From Sphingobium lactosutens (GTDB lineage Bacteria; Pseudomonadota; Alphaproteobacteria; Sphingomonadales; Sphingomonadaceae): DNA of 64,000 nt. The position numbers and the translations under genes were made by a program. The DNA lies in assembly GCF_013393185.1 (NCBI RefSeq), contig NZ_QJQX01000061.1:1-64000 (forward strand), given 5' to 3'. The notes under the pieces were generated by a model, which saw nothing but the letters and a program-made list of their open reading frames with translations, made no database searches and was not told the DNA's origin. This document shows positions 53,684 to 62,562 of this stretch, piece after piece (the first letter of the stretch is position 1; every line of letters begins with the position of its first letter).

Positions 53684-54514
53684 GTGATAGAGACGCCGGA
53701 CCATGCGCATCTCGCCGGTTGGATCGGTCGGGAGGAGACACGGACGGATCTGCTGTCGCCCACCGTGGCGCGCGGCCTGGCCGCCATCCTGCAGGAGAGG
53801 CCCGTCCGCGCCGTGCCCTTGACGGTCCATTGGTGCCTTGCGCCTGCCATTGTCGGACTCGACCAGACAGGAGAGGACGGGCATCCGCGCCGAGGTGGTT
53901 TCCTGCCTCCGGTGCCGCTGCCAAGGCGGATGTGGGCCGGCGGCGAGGTGACCTTCGATGGTGACATAGCAATCGGAGACGCAATCGAACGTCGCTCCAG
54001 GGTTCGGGACGTGGCGTTTAAGCAAGGCCGTTCCGGACCGATATGCCTCGTCACCGTCGATCATGAGATTTGGCGCGAGGGCCGATGTCTGGTGCGAGAA
54101 CGCCAAGATATCGTTTATCTTGAGCAGGCTGCTCCTTCGGGAGGTCAGCCGTCACCGGCGGCGTCCGTTCCCGAAACCCGGCGCGACATCGTCGCGACCC
54201 CGGAGTTGCTGTTTCGCTATTCAGCCCTCACGGCAAACAGCCACAGGATCCACTATGATCGCACCTACGCGCAGGAGCGCGAAGGCTATCGAGGTTTGGT
54301 CGTGCATGGCCCACTGCAAGCTGGGTTGCTTGCCAATTTCGTCGAAGAAGCATTGAACGTCCGGATAACGGGATTCTCCTATCGCGCTATTTCACCGTTG
54401 ATCGATGGTACCTCGTTCGCCGTGTGCCTCTCGAGGCCCGACGACCGCCGCGTCGACTGCTGGACGATGGCGGCGGATGGTCGCACCTGCATGAAAGCGC
54501 ACGCAAGATGGTGA
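53684..54514 (+). CDS. Mesaconyl-C4-CoA hydratase (HTD2/Meh)-like double hot-dog dehydratase
   Basis: A protein of 276 residues with a two-part layout: N-terminal FAS1-like half (LPRRMWAGGEVTF, DAIERRSRVRDVAFKQGRSG) and C-terminal hydratase half with RYSALTANSHRIHYDRTYA and GLVVHGPLQAGLLANF. This arrangement is that of mesaconyl-C4-CoA hydratase and the HTD2 family. It would hydrate mesaconyl-C4-CoA to (S)-citramalyl-CoA, the substrate of the next gene's lyase. GTG start directly after the preceding TGA. Reaction assignment rests on family plus neighbours. Confidence 0.85.
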   Translation: MIETPDHAHLAGWIGREETRTDLLSPTVARGLAAILQERPVRAVPLTVHWCLAPAIVGLDQTGEDGHPRRGGFLPPVPLPRRMWAGGEVTFDGDIAIGDAIERRSRVRDVAFKQGRSGPICLVTVDHEIWREGRCLVRERQDIVYLEQAAPSGGQPSPAASVPETRRDIVATPELLFRYSALTANSHRIHYDRTYAQEREGYRGLVVHGPLQAGLLANFVEEALNVRITGFSYRAISPLIDGTSFAVCLSRPDDRRVDCWTMAADGRTCMKAHARW

Positions 54515-55353
54515 GCGACGATATCGCGTGTGCGACGACCTTTCTGTTCGTTCCGGGGGATCGGCCGCAGCTGGTTGGTAAGGCGCTCACATCGGACGCG
54601 GCGTTCCTGATCGTGGATCTTGAAGATGCCGTGGACTCGACACGGAAACACCATGCTCGCGAGGCGATCGCCCAGCTCTCTCCGGATCCGCGGATCGGAA
54701 TTCGGATCAATCCATGGGGCACTCCCGATTGGGAAAAGGATATCGCACTCCTCCAACATTGCTCCCCCTCCTTCCTCGTGCCGACGAAATGCGAATCTGC
54801 TGATGAGCTCCATGAGCTGCATGGGCGGATCGGTCGGAAGATGAATCTGCTACCACTCATCGAGACGGCGAGGGCGGTCGACCGGCTGACCGATATCGGT
54901 CAGGTAGAGGGCGTCGTGCGGCTATGCTTCGGCTCGATAGACATGGCGCTGGATCTCGATTGCGACGATGATTGGGAGCCCCTTGGGTGGATACGTTCCC
55001 AGCTGGTCTGGGCCAGCCGGGTCAGCGGACTCGCCGGGCCGGTGGACGGCGTGACAGTGGAGCTGAACGACGATGAAAAGCTCACCGCGGCGGCCTCGGC
55101 GGCGCGGCGTTGGGGATTTCGAGGCAAGCTTCTGATCCACCCGCGGCAGGTATCGATCGCCGCCGCTGCATTTCAGCCCTCCCGCAAAGAGCTGGATTGG
55201 GCTCGATCGATCGTTGCAGACGTGTCTGGCGATGGTGCGCGGGCTATCGGAGGGCAGATGATTGATCGGCCGGTGATCGCGCGTGCGCGTCGGCTTCTTC
55301 GGGAACAGGAAAGAAATCGCGTTAGCCCATCAAACCAAGCTGGCGCGCCTTGA
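54508..55353 (+). CDS. CitE-like beta-hydroxyacyl-CoA lyase (citramalyl-CoA lyase candidate)
   Basis: A protein of 281 residues of the HpcH/HpaI-CitE TIM-barrel family: FVPGDRPQLVGKAL, IVDLEDAVDSTRKHHAR (metal-binding region), LIETARAVDRL, LCFGSIDMALDL and KLLIHPRQVSIAAAAF. Family members cleave malyl- or citramalyl-CoA into acetyl-CoA and glyoxylate or pyruvate, or hydrolyse malyl-CoA. As the last gene after hydratase, Mcd-like and Mct-like enzymes, cleavage of citramalyl-CoA to acetyl-CoA plus pyruvate is the best fit. It overlaps the convergent regulator gene by 32 bases. Confidence 0.88.
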   Translation: MVSDDIACATTFLFVPGDRPQLVGKALTSDAAFLIVDLEDAVDSTRKHHAREAIAQLSPDPRIGIRINPWGTPDWEKDIALLQHCSPSFLVPTKCESADELHELHGRIGRKMNLLPLIETARAVDRLTDIGQVEGVVRLCFGSIDMALDLDCDDDWEPLGWIRSQLVWASRVSGLAGPVDGVTVELNDDEKLTAAASAARRWGFRGKLLIHPRQVSIAAAAFQPSRKELDWARSIVADVSGDGARAIGGQMIDRPVIARARRLLREQERNRVSPSNQAGAP

Positions 55354-58150
55354 ACACCGCCTCAGAGCGCCGATTGACCCCCAACTTCATATAGATCTGC
55401 TGCAGGTACCATTTGACGGTACCCAAGGTCAGTCCGAGCTCTTGGGAAAGCTGATTGTTTGTCACACCCGTCGCCAGCATCAGCAAAATTTCCGCCTCAC
55501 GGTTGTTGAGCGCTCCCAGCGGCCCATCGAGATCGGTGCGGCTGGTCACAGGCTTTGCGGGTGGCTTTCCACCTTTGAGCATCGCAACGATCTGCTGATG
55601 AAATATCCCGACAGTGTCATCGGCGCCCGTGTTTGTTATCTGCATCTCGGTGATGAACCGCTGTACTGCCGAATTTGCATCCGCAAATACGCGCGTAAAC
55701 CCACCCGGTTGGGCGATCGTCAGTGCGCTGCGCAGGGTGCGATGGGCCGTCTTCGTTTCACCCTTGAGAAGCTGTACATGCGCGAGAAGCATTGAGAAAT
55801 TAAGCGCGAATCGGGAACATCGGCGATCTTCGAAGAAACGCAGCCACCGTCGGAGCAAATGTTCGGCTGAACCAAGCTCATTGTCGATGATTGCAATCTG
55901 CGCCGCCGCATAGGCGTTGGCGACCGCGCGCGAGGTACTGCCGGCCGCAGGTTGCCAGCGATCGAGAGGGCCGACTAGATTGTGGACGATGGCCGCCTGG
56001 CGCGCCTCGGCAAAATCACCAGCTATGATTAGCAGACGAATGCGTTCCGCAAGAAGAATTGCATGAAGTCGCTCAAATTCGCGCGACAGAGCGATTTCGT
56101 CGCCTTCGTCGAGCACGCTCAGCGCCGCCGCCGTCGAGATGCCAGTCGCAATGCGGGCTTTGGTATAATAGCCCGCGACCAGTTGATCAACCATGCCGGT
56201 TCGCCCGGCGAGCGGGAGATAGTCGGTGATCAAATCGTCAGCGTCTTGAAGTTGGTCACGCTCATAGAGAAGGTCGGCGAGGTGAAGCGCCGGCATCGCC
56301 GCAATCGGGCTGAGTTTGCCGCTCACGTCTTGGGCGGTCGCCAGCGCTTCGCGAAAGATTCCGTGTGCGCGATCCAGATCCCCGGCCATGACGTGTGTTT
56401 CGCCGACAATGCAGTCATGCCACACGCAGCCCCACCGTCGATCATGTTCGACAAACAACTGCCGGGCGGAAGCGGCAGAGGTGACGGCCTTGGGATTGAG
56501 TTGCTCCCGCTCGGTATATATCAGCGTCGTCTGTACAACGGCTTGTTCGAACGGCGTGCAATTGCCAGGCATCTCAAGCCATTGGCGGCCGAGTGCATGA
56601 GCCCGCCCGGCATCATCCACCAAGCTCGAAAGATTCATTTCCCGATGGATGAGCTTGCGTTGGAGCATCTCGATGTCGAGACCGCGCGCGCGCCACCGAT
56701 CTACGGTGCTTCCGTCCATGAGCGCCGCGCGCAATTCGCGAAGGACTCGCCGTGCGTCTCCGAACTGCCATGCCAAAGTAGACGCGTAGACTCGCGCGAG
56801 CTGTAGATTGGGGTAGTCGAACGCTATTTCCGGGGGGAGGGAGGTCGAGTAGCGCAGGAGCGTGGCGCCCTGACCTGTCTCTAGAAGAGCCAAAGCCACA
56901 TCGTTGAGAAGCTCGACCGCGAGTTCAAGATCTTCGGACGCGAAAGCGTGCTGAAGCGCCTGTAAGGTCATGCCTTTCCCGGAAAACCAGGTGGCCGCGC
57001 GCCGATGCAGTTCATCCCGGTCAATAGCTGATCGGGCTAGCAGTTGCTGAAGGAGATCGGCAAAAAGCTGATGATAGCGAAACCAGTCAGGCTCCTCGAG
57101 CGCCTGCAGAAATAACTGTTGCGCCTCAAGCGCCGAAAGAATCTCTTCCGAATCGGTTCTGCCGGTCACCGCGTCGCACAAATCAGGATGCAGGTTCGAC
57201 AGAATCGACGTTTGTAGCGCAAAGTCCATGAGATGTCCGGGAAGGCGATTAAGGACCTCATCCCGGAAAAAACTGTGAATGCTGCGGCTCTTACACTTCA
57301 GCAAAGTGTCGAGAATTGCCGGGTCGCGCCCTCCGGACATCGAGGTCGCGGCCAATTTCAATCCAGCCGCCCATCCTTCGGTCCGCTCCAGCAGCCCACG
57401 TACGACATCGTCGTCGGCAGTATTCCCGAGGTGGCGCTTGAATAGCTCGCGCGACTCTTCGAGATCGAACCGGAGATCATGGATGTCGATCTCGAGAACT
57501 TCGCCGCGGACGCGTGCTTTGCCAAGCTTGACGGCAGGGCGTGTCCGCGAGCAGATCGCGACATGGAGGTTGGAGCTTCCATGTTGAATGATAGTATCCA
57601 GGAAGGCGTGGATCTTTGGATCGGTCACGAAGTAGAAGTCATCCATGATGATGAGTATGTCCGATTGCACGCCGGTCAGAATATTCAGGAAGGAGATTGC
57701 TACGGACTCGAAATCGAAGTCCGCATGCGAGTCGGAAAAGCCGGCTAGGCGATCGTTGAGGTTGGCCGCACTCGCCCTCACTGACTCGATGAGATGTCTC
57801 AGAAACTCCGCCGGATCGTTGTCGGTTTCATCCAGGGTGAGCCACGTCATGATAGATTGATCGGTGGGTTGGGTGCCCGCCCAGGCACTTAGCGCGGTCG
57901 TCTTGCCATAGCCTGCGGGAGCCACGATCAGACTGAGATGCGCGTCGAAAATCCCCTCCAGCTTGGTGAGCAGCGATCTTCGGTCGACGAGAAAATCGGC
58001 CTTGACCTTTGGCGGCTTGAACTTGGTCGTGAGCGCGGGGCGCGGCGTCTGCAGACGAACTACCGGCTTCCGGCTCCGGCCAAGCGCCTCGGCAACGCCG
58101 GTATGAGGCTTTTGAGAGGCCGGGATAATGGTCATATCCACCGCCATCAT
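55322..58150 (-). CDS. MalT-type (LAL) LuxR-family transcriptional activator
   Basis: A large regulator of 942 residues. Residues 60-330 form a STAND-type ATPase with the Walker A loop VAPAGYGKTTALSAW (about 77-91) and a Walker B in ILIIMDDFYFV; the middle is TPR-like; the C-terminal 60 residues are a LuxR helix-turn-helix (LNNREAEILLMLATG, LGLTLGTVKWYLQQIY). Proteins of this type (MalT, AlkS) bind an inducer and ATP, oligomerise and activate catabolic promoters. It is the third gene of a unit with box D- upstream, pointing to autoregulation. ATG 58150 overlaps the RibB-like stop by four bases. Confidence 0.93.
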   Translation of the reverse strand: MMAVDMTIIPASQKPHTGVAEALGRSRKPVVRLQTPRPALTTKFKPPKVKADFLVDRRSLLTKLEGIFDAHLSLIVAPAGYGKTTALSAWAGTQPTDQSIMTWLTLDETDNDPAEFLRHLIESVRASAANLNDRLAGFSDSHADFDFESVAISFLNILTGVQSDILIIMDDFYFVTDPKIHAFLDTIIQHGSSNLHVAICSRTRPAVKLGKARVRGEVLEIDIHDLRFDLEESRELFKRHLGNTADDDVVRGLLERTEGWAAGLKLAATSMSGGRDPAILDTLLKCKSRSIHSFFRDEVLNRLPGHLMDFALQTSILSNLHPDLCDAVTGRTDSEEILSALEAQQLFLQALEEPDWFRYHQLFADLLQQLLARSAIDRDELHRRAATWFSGKGMTLQALQHAFASEDLELAVELLNDVALALLETGQGATLLRYSTSLPPEIAFDYPNLQLARVYASTLAWQFGDARRVLRELRAALMDGSTVDRWRARGLDIEMLQRKLIHREMNLSSLVDDAGRAHALGRQWLEMPGNCTPFEQAVVQTTLIYTEREQLNPKAVTSAASARQLFVEHDRRWGCVWHDCIVGETHVMAGDLDRAHGIFREALATAQDVSGKLSPIAAMPALHLADLLYERDQLQDADDLITDYLPLAGRTGMVDQLVAGYYTKARIATGISTAAALSVLDEGDEIALSREFERLHAILLAERIRLLIIAGDFAEARQAAIVHNLVGPLDRWQPAAGSTSRAVANAYAAAQIAIIDNELGSAEHLLRRWLRFFEDRRCSRFALNFSMLLAHVQLLKGETKTAHRTLRSALTIAQPGGFTRVFADANSAVQRFITEMQITNTGADDTVGIFHQQIVAMLKGGKPPAKPVTSRTDLDGPLGALNNREAEILLMLATGVTNNQLSQELGLTLGTVKWYLQQIYMKLGVNRRSEAVFKARQLGLMG

Positions 58151-58794
58151 GCTAATTGCGCGATGTTGAGACCCTGATCGCTGATGTAAAGGGGACTCGC
58201 GATTGGAGATAGATCCCGGCAGATTGTGGGTACTATATGTGCGCCTGAGCGTTCGAAGAGCGGGATCGACAGCCGCTCGGCGAGCCTGCCGCAGTGGCTT
58301 GCCGTACCGATATCGCCGCAATCATCTAGAATATCGCACCAAGCCAATGCCAGCGTTCCACGGTGCGCCTGTAGCGATCGTAACGCTGTATCGGCTAAAG
58401 GCTCTCCAGGCTCGAACCGGCTCGTCGCGAGGCTCGGCAGGACGTGTCCCGGGGTGACGAGCTCCCCGGCATGAGAATGTGAAGATCCCATCACGGCGAT
58501 CGTGATTGCCCTTTCAGCTGCCGAAATGCCTGTTTCGCGGCAGGCCGTCGCCTCGACGGTGGTCAGGAAGCGACGTCCGGACGGTCTGGAGCCTGCCATT
58601 CGAGAAAGGCCGAGTTTCAAGGCGCGCTCTGCGAACACTGCGACGGTAACAACGCCCCGTCCATGGATCACCATCCGGTTGACGTCTTGGTCGGTCACGC
58701 TGGCAGCGTCCTGGAACAGGATGCCGGAGCCCGAGGTTCCAACCTGCCGGTCGATAAGGATAGCCAAGGAGGCTCCGTCATTATGCATTTTCAT
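58147..58794 (-). CDS. Divergent RibB-like (DHBP synthase-fold) protein
   Basis: A protein of 215 residues, the usual length of 3,4-dihydroxy-2-butanone-4-phosphate synthase. Matching segments are MVIHGRGVVTVAVFAERALKLG, TGISAAERAITI and TPGHVLPSLA. However, the acidic loop (DDE-RE-EGD in RibB) is replaced by a glycine/serine stretch (RQVGTSGSGIL), and the HTEA segment is absent. It thus has the fold but probably lacks the normal catalysis. It sits between a flavin reductase and the regulator with ATGA overlaps on both sides, so it is translationally coupled to them. Confidence 0.78.
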   Translation of the reverse strand: MKMHNDGASLAILIDRQVGTSGSGILFQDAASVTDQDVNRMVIHGRGVVTVAVFAERALKLGLSRMAGSRPSGRRFLTTVEATACRETGISAAERAITIAVMGSSHSHAGELVTPGHVLPSLATSRFEPGEPLADTALRSLQAHRGTLALAWCDILDDCGDIGTASHCGRLAERLSIPLFERSGAHIVPTICRDLSPIASPLYISDQGLNIAQLA

Positions 58795-59300
58795 TTCTGG
58801 TCTCCGCCTGAACGGTTATGGGCGCTAGCGAGTAATTGTCCTTCGTGCAGAACCAACGGCGTGCCGCTCCCATCAGTGGCCTCCACAATCTCACCGATAA
58901 AGATTGTATGGGTGCCGACATCGAATTCGGCGCGCCGCACGCAGATGAAGGAACCCAAGGCGTCGGTCAGGCATGGGACGCCCTGCGGATTTGACCATTC
59001 GCCATGCAAAAAGCGCTCGGCAGCGAGCCGTGTCGAACCAAATTGGAGCGCAATATCCATATGATCGGAGGTCAGTGCCTGGACGCCAAACCTCTCGACT
59101 GCCATCAGTGCGCCATAAATCGACGCCGTGCGATTTACGCAAACCGCAAGAGTAGGCGGAGCAAGGGAGGCCGAAAAAACCGCCGTTGCGGTCATGCCAA
59201 AACGACCATCGGGCGTCGCAGCGGTCACGAGCCAAACCGGAGCTGGACCGGTACGCAGCGTTCGCCGCAACGAAGTGGCTATGTCATCGACATTCGTCAC
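58791..59300 (-). CDS. Flavin reductase (HpaC-like)
   Basis: A protein of 169 residues of the flavin reductase-like family: GPAPVWLVTAATPDGRFGMTATAVFSASLAPPTLAVCVN, QALTSDHMDIALQFGS and the C-terminal HTIFIGEIVEA. It reduces FMN or FAD with NAD(P)H for a two-component monooxygenase. The LLM enzyme at 38875, in the same putative regulon, is the best partner. GTG start; GGAGAGGAAG lies about eleven bases upstream. It heads the minus-strand unit controlled by box D-. Confidence 0.9.
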   Translation of the reverse strand: MTNVDDIATSLRRTLRTGPAPVWLVTAATPDGRFGMTATAVFSASLAPPTLAVCVNRTASIYGALMAVERFGVQALTSDHMDIALQFGSTRLAAERFLHGEWSNPQGVPCLTDALGSFICVRRAEFDVGTHTIFIGEIVEATDGSGTPLVLHEGQLLASAHNRSGGDQK

Positions 59301-59375
59301 GGGGTGACCGTCTTCCTCTCCTTGGATTCGCCCATTTTGGGTCTGTAAGCAGGCTACGCCATTGTGGTTGTGGCT

Positions 59376-59387
59376 GCACCTACCTTT
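59376..59387 (-). promoter_or_regulatory. Regulon box D-, AAAGGTAGGTGC on the minus strand
   Basis: On the plus strand it reads GCACCTACCTTT. It ends 75 bases before the flavin reductase start and would serve the flavin reductase / RibB-like / MalT-type unit, implying autoregulation. With box D+ it forms an 11-base perfect inverted repeat (arms CACCTACCTTT and AAAGGTAGGTG) around 20 bases, so one activator assembly could drive both directions. Confidence 0.68.
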
Positions 59388-59407
59388 TAGCCGGTTACAT
59401 TTGGCCG

Positions 59408-59419
59408 AAAGGTAGGTGG
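59408..59419 (+). promoter_or_regulatory. Regulon box D+, AAAGGTAGGTGG
   Basis: The plus-strand arm of the divergent pair in the 177-base region between the flavin reductase and hydratase genes. It ends 58 bases before ATG 59478 of the hydratase, close to the 63 seen for boxes B and C, and would serve the pentadienoate operon. Only the last base departs from the consensus. Confidence 0.68.
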
Positions 59420-59477
59420 CGCGCTTCGGCTTCGCGATCAGGGTTCAGCCCGAAGAAAATTCTGTCGTGAGTTGGCG

Positions 59478-60269
59478 ATGAGCAGTGCAAAAAACAAGAA
59501 ATCCTTATCGCCCTATGCCGATGCGCTTTTTGGCGCTCTGGAAAGGCGTGATGCGATCCCGCCAATCGACGACGGCACGCTGTCGATCGACGATGCCTAT
59601 GCGATTTCGCTCGATTTGCTGAACCGGCGCCGTGGGCGAGGCGAGCGGGTCGTTGGCAAGAAGATCGGCGTCACTTCGAAGGCGGTTCAATCGATGCTGG
59701 GTGTTAACCAGCCCGACTTCGGCTTCCTCACCGACAGGATGTGGGTAAAAGGAGAGACGATCGACATCACAGCCGCGGGCCTCATCCAGCCACGGGCTGA
59801 GGCCGAGATCGCTTTCATCCTTCGGGATTCGCTGCGCGGGCCCAGGATCACCGCCGAGCAGGTGATCGCAGCGACCGGCAGCATCGCGCCCTGTTTCGAG
59901 ATCGTCGACAGCCGGATCGCCGACTGGAAGATCGGTATCATCGATACGATCGCGGACAATGCGTCGTGCGGTGTTTTCCTCCTGGGGGTGGAGCGCGCCG
60001 ATGCGTCCGCACACGATCTTCCCGCGCTTCGTGTGACCGTGACAAAGAATGGAGAGCCGCTGTCCGAGGGCCTTGGTTCGGCGGTTCAGGGTTCCCCGGC
60101 AGAGGCTGTTGCGTGGCTTGCCAACACGCTCGGCAGCTACGGCGTAACGCTCGATGCGGGCGATGTGATCTTGTCAGGGTCGCTCGTGCCGCTGGAGCCC
60201 GCGGCAGCGGGCGATGTTTTTGAAATGGAATTGCACGGAATCGGGTGCTGTACGGCCCGCTTCGTCTGA
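59478..60269 (+). CDS. mhpD: 2-hydroxypenta-2,4-dienoate hydratase (MhpD/DmpE-like)
   Basis: A protein of 263 residues of the fumarylacetoacetase/hydratase family: [39 protein letters not shown] (metal-ligand Glu residues), [23 protein letters not shown] and [19 protein letters not shown]. It hydrates 2-hydroxypenta-2,4-dienoate to 4-hydroxy-2-oxovalerate. Length is as in MhpD/XylJ (about 260). ATG 59478 is used; a TTG two codons upstream adds nothing conserved. It starts the lower meta-pathway unit, ten bases before the acetaldehyde dehydrogenase gene. Confidence 0.95.
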   Translation: MSSAKNKKSLSPYADALFGALERRDAIPPIDDGTLSIDDAYAISLDLLNRRRGRGERVVGKKIGVTSKAVQSMLGVNQPDFGFLTDRMWVKGETIDITAAGLIQPRAEAEIAFILRDSLRGPRITAEQVIAATGSIAPCFEIVDSRIADWKIGIIDTIADNASCGVFLLGVERADASAHDLPALRVTVTKNGEPLSEGLGSAVQGSPAEAVAWLANTLGSYGVTLDAGDVILSGSLVPLEPAAAGDVFEMELHGIGCCTARFV

Positions 60270-60279
60270 GGAATTGAAC

Positions 60280-61218
60280 ATGGCACGACTCAAAGCAGCG
60301 ATTATCGGATCGGGCAATATCGGAACCGACCTGATGATCAAGATGATCAGATATCCGCAGAACATGGAACTGGTGGCGGTGGTGGGCATTGACCCGGCCT
60401 CTGAGGGACTGGCGATGGCGCGGGATCGCGGCATCGCGACGACGCATGAGGGGATCGAAGGGCTGAGAAAGATGCCGATCTATCCCGAGGTCGGTATCGT
60501 GTTCGATGCCACCTCCGCTTATGCGCATCGGGTTCATGACGCGGCGCTCCAGGCGGACGGCAAGCAGGTCGTCGATCTGACTCCCGCGGCAATCGGACCG
60601 TTCACCGTGCCGCCAGTAAACATGGAGGCGCATCTCGATCAGGGAAACGTCAATATGGTGACCTGCGGCGGACAGGCGACGATTCCGATGGTGGCAGCGG
60701 TCAGCCGGGTCGCGACGGTCCATTACGCTGAGATTGTCGCATCGGTTTCCTCGCGTTCCGCGGGGCCAGGTACGCGCGCGAACATCGACGAGTTCACGCG
60801 GACAACTGCGCGCGCGATCGAGGACGTGGGCGGCGCCGTACGGGGAAAGGCGATCATCATCCTGAACCCTGCCGAACCGCCGATGATCATGCGCGATACG
60901 GTGTTCACCCTATCGGAAGGTGCCGACGAGGATGCTATCCGCGCATCGGTGCAAAAGATGGTTGGCGAGGTACAGAAATACGTGCCCGGCTATCGATTGA
61001 AGCAGGAAGTGCAGTTCGAGCGCTTCGGCGACAATAACCGGCTCAAGATACCGGGGCGTGGCGAATTTTCAGGGATTAAGACCTCGATCTTTCTCGAGGT
61101 GGAAGGGGCGGGCGACTATTTGCCAAGCTATTCTGGCAATCTCGACATCATGACTGCCGCCGCGAAGGCCACTGGCGAGCTGCTCGCCCAGCGGCGTCTT
61201 GCCGCCATGGCCGCGTGA
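60280..61218 (+). CDS. mhpF: Acetaldehyde dehydrogenase (acylating), MhpF/DmpF
   Basis: A protein of 312 residues: Rossmann motif [17 protein letters not shown], catalytic cysteine in [35 protein letters not shown], and [13 protein letters not shown]. It converts acetaldehyde, NAD and CoA to acetyl-CoA, and in the known complex receives acetaldehyde by channelling from the aldolase coded next. Overlaps the aldolase frame by a few bases. Standard length for DmpF (312). Confidence 0.96.
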   Translation: MARLKAAIIGSGNIGTDLMIKMIRYPQNMELVAVVGIDPASEGLAMARDRGIATTHEGIEGLRKMPIYPEVGIVFDATSAYAHRVHDAALQADGKQVVDLTPAAIGPFTVPPVNMEAHLDQGNVNMVTCGGQATIPMVAAVSRVATVHYAEIVASVSSRSAGPGTRANIDEFTRTTARAIEDVGGAVRGKAIIILNPAEPPMIMRDTVFTLSEGADEDAIRASVQKMVGEVQKYVPGYRLKQEVQFERFGDNNRLKIPGRGEFSGIKTSIFLEVEGAGDYLPSYSGNLDIMTAAAKATGELLAQRRLAAMAA

Positions 61219-61232
61219 GGGGGATCAGCGCA

Positions 61233-62288
61233 ATGGCAAGTTTCGATGTCGATGCGGGCGCAAAGCTCTACATCCAGGATGTGACACTCCGCGACGGGAT
61301 GCATGCAATCCGGCACATGTACGGGATTGACCACGTCCGCGCAATCGCCAAGGCGCTGGACATGGCGGGCGTCGATGCGATCGAGGTCGCGCATGGGGAT
61401 GGCCTCTCGGGTGCAAGCTTCAACTATGGCTTTGGCGCGCACACAGACTGGGAGTGGCTGGAAGCCGTGGCGGATGTCCTGGAGAGGTCGGTCCTGACGA
61501 CGCTTATCCTGCCGGGCCTCGGGACGGTGGAGGATCTGAAGCGAGCTTATGGAATTGGCGTTCGGTCGGTGCGGGTAGCGACGCATTGCACCGAGGCTGA
61601 CGTCTCGAAACAGCATATCGGGATTGCGCGTGACCTCGGCATGGACGTGTCAGGTTTTCTGATGATGAGCCACATGGTCGAGCCCGAGGCGCTTGCGCAG
61701 CAGGCACTGCTGATGGAGAGCTACGGCGCGCAGTGCGTCTATGTGACGGACAGCGGCGGCGCGCTGGATATGGACGGGATCCGGGCACGGCTCCGCGCTT
61801 ATGATCAGGTGCTGAAGCCGGACACGCAGCGCGGCATGCATGCCCATCATAATCTATCGCTCGGCGTGGCGAACTCGATCGTAGCGGCGCAGGAGGGTGC
61901 GGTGCGGATCGATGCCAGCCTCGCGGGTATGGGAGCAGGTGCGGGTAACGCGCCGCTCGAGGTCTTCATTGCGGCCGTCGATCGCAAAGGCTGGAACCAT
62001 GGCTGCGACACGATGAGCCTGATGGACGCCGCGGAGGATCTGGTCCGACCGTTGCAGGATCGGCCGGTCCGCGTCGACCGCGAGACGCTCACGCTGGGCT
62101 ATGCGGGTGTCTATTCGTCCTTTCTGCGCCATGCCGAAAAAGCTGCTCACATCTACGGCTTGGATACCCGTGCAATCCTCGTCGAGCTGGGACGTCGGAA
62201 GATGGTTGGTGGCCAGGAAGATATGATCGTCGATGTTGCGCTCGATATGCAACGCGCACTCGCAACCGCCCGCCGAGCCGGAGGCTGA
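61233..62288 (+). CDS. mhpE: 4-hydroxy-2-oxovalerate aldolase (MhpE/DmpG)
   Basis: A DRE-TIM metallolyase of 351 residues: [15 protein letters not shown] with the metal Asp and catalytic Arg, [31 protein letters not shown] (metal histidines) and [19 protein letters not shown]. It splits 4-hydroxy-2-oxovalerate into pyruvate and acetaldehyde, completing the lower meta pathway. ATG 61233 gives the family-like N-terminus; GTG 61215 is an in-frame alternative. The next gene follows after one base. Confidence 0.96.
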   Translation: MASFDVDAGAKLYIQDVTLRDGMHAIRHMYGIDHVRAIAKALDMAGVDAIEVAHGDGLSGASFNYGFGAHTDWEWLEAVADVLERSVLTTLILPGLGTVEDLKRAYGIGVRSVRVATHCTEADVSKQHIGIARDLGMDVSGFLMMSHMVEPEALAQQALLMESYGAQCVYVTDSGGALDMDGIRARLRAYDQVLKPDTQRGMHAHHNLSLGVANSIVAAQEGAVRIDASLAGMGAGAGNAPLEVFIAAVDRKGWNHGCDTMSLMDAAEDLVRPLQDRPVRVDRETLTLGYAGVYSSFLRHAEKAAHIYGLDTRAILVELGRRKMVGGQEDMIVDVALDMQRALATARRAGG

Positions 62289-62289
62289 C

Positions 62290-62562
62290 ATGTTTCTCGT
62301 CGTCACGAAATTGCGCTTCCCGTCCCGTGAGGAAGCCGAAGCGCTGGTGCCGCAAGAGAAGATCGTTTTCGGTCGGCTCGTTGCGGAAGGCAAAATCCTT
62401 GAAGGCTATCTTGCCGAGGATCGGACGACCGAATGGCTTATCGTGGCTGCCTCGAGCGAACACGAGGCCCGGAAAGTACTCGACGAATTACCCATGGCAC
62501 ACTGGTTCGAATATGAAAGTTTCATTCGAATAGCGCGCCTTACAGAACAGGAGTCCGATTGA
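62290..62562 (+). CDS. Muconolactone isomerase/YciI-like small protein
   Basis: A protein of 90 residues: MFLVVTKLRFPSREEAEALV, a central helix, then EGYLAEDRTTEWLIVAASS and PMAHWFEYESFIRIA. The ferredoxin-like dimeric barrel with the PMAHWFEYE end is reminiscent of muconolactone isomerase. Possible roles are isomerising a lactone or enol from the pathway; not demonstrable here. Linked to both neighbours with a one-base gap and a one-base overlap. Confidence 0.72.
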   Translation: MFLVVTKLRFPSREEAEALVPQEKIVFGRLVAEGKILEGYLAEDRTTEWLIVAASSEHEARKVLDELPMAHWFEYESFIRIARLTEQESD

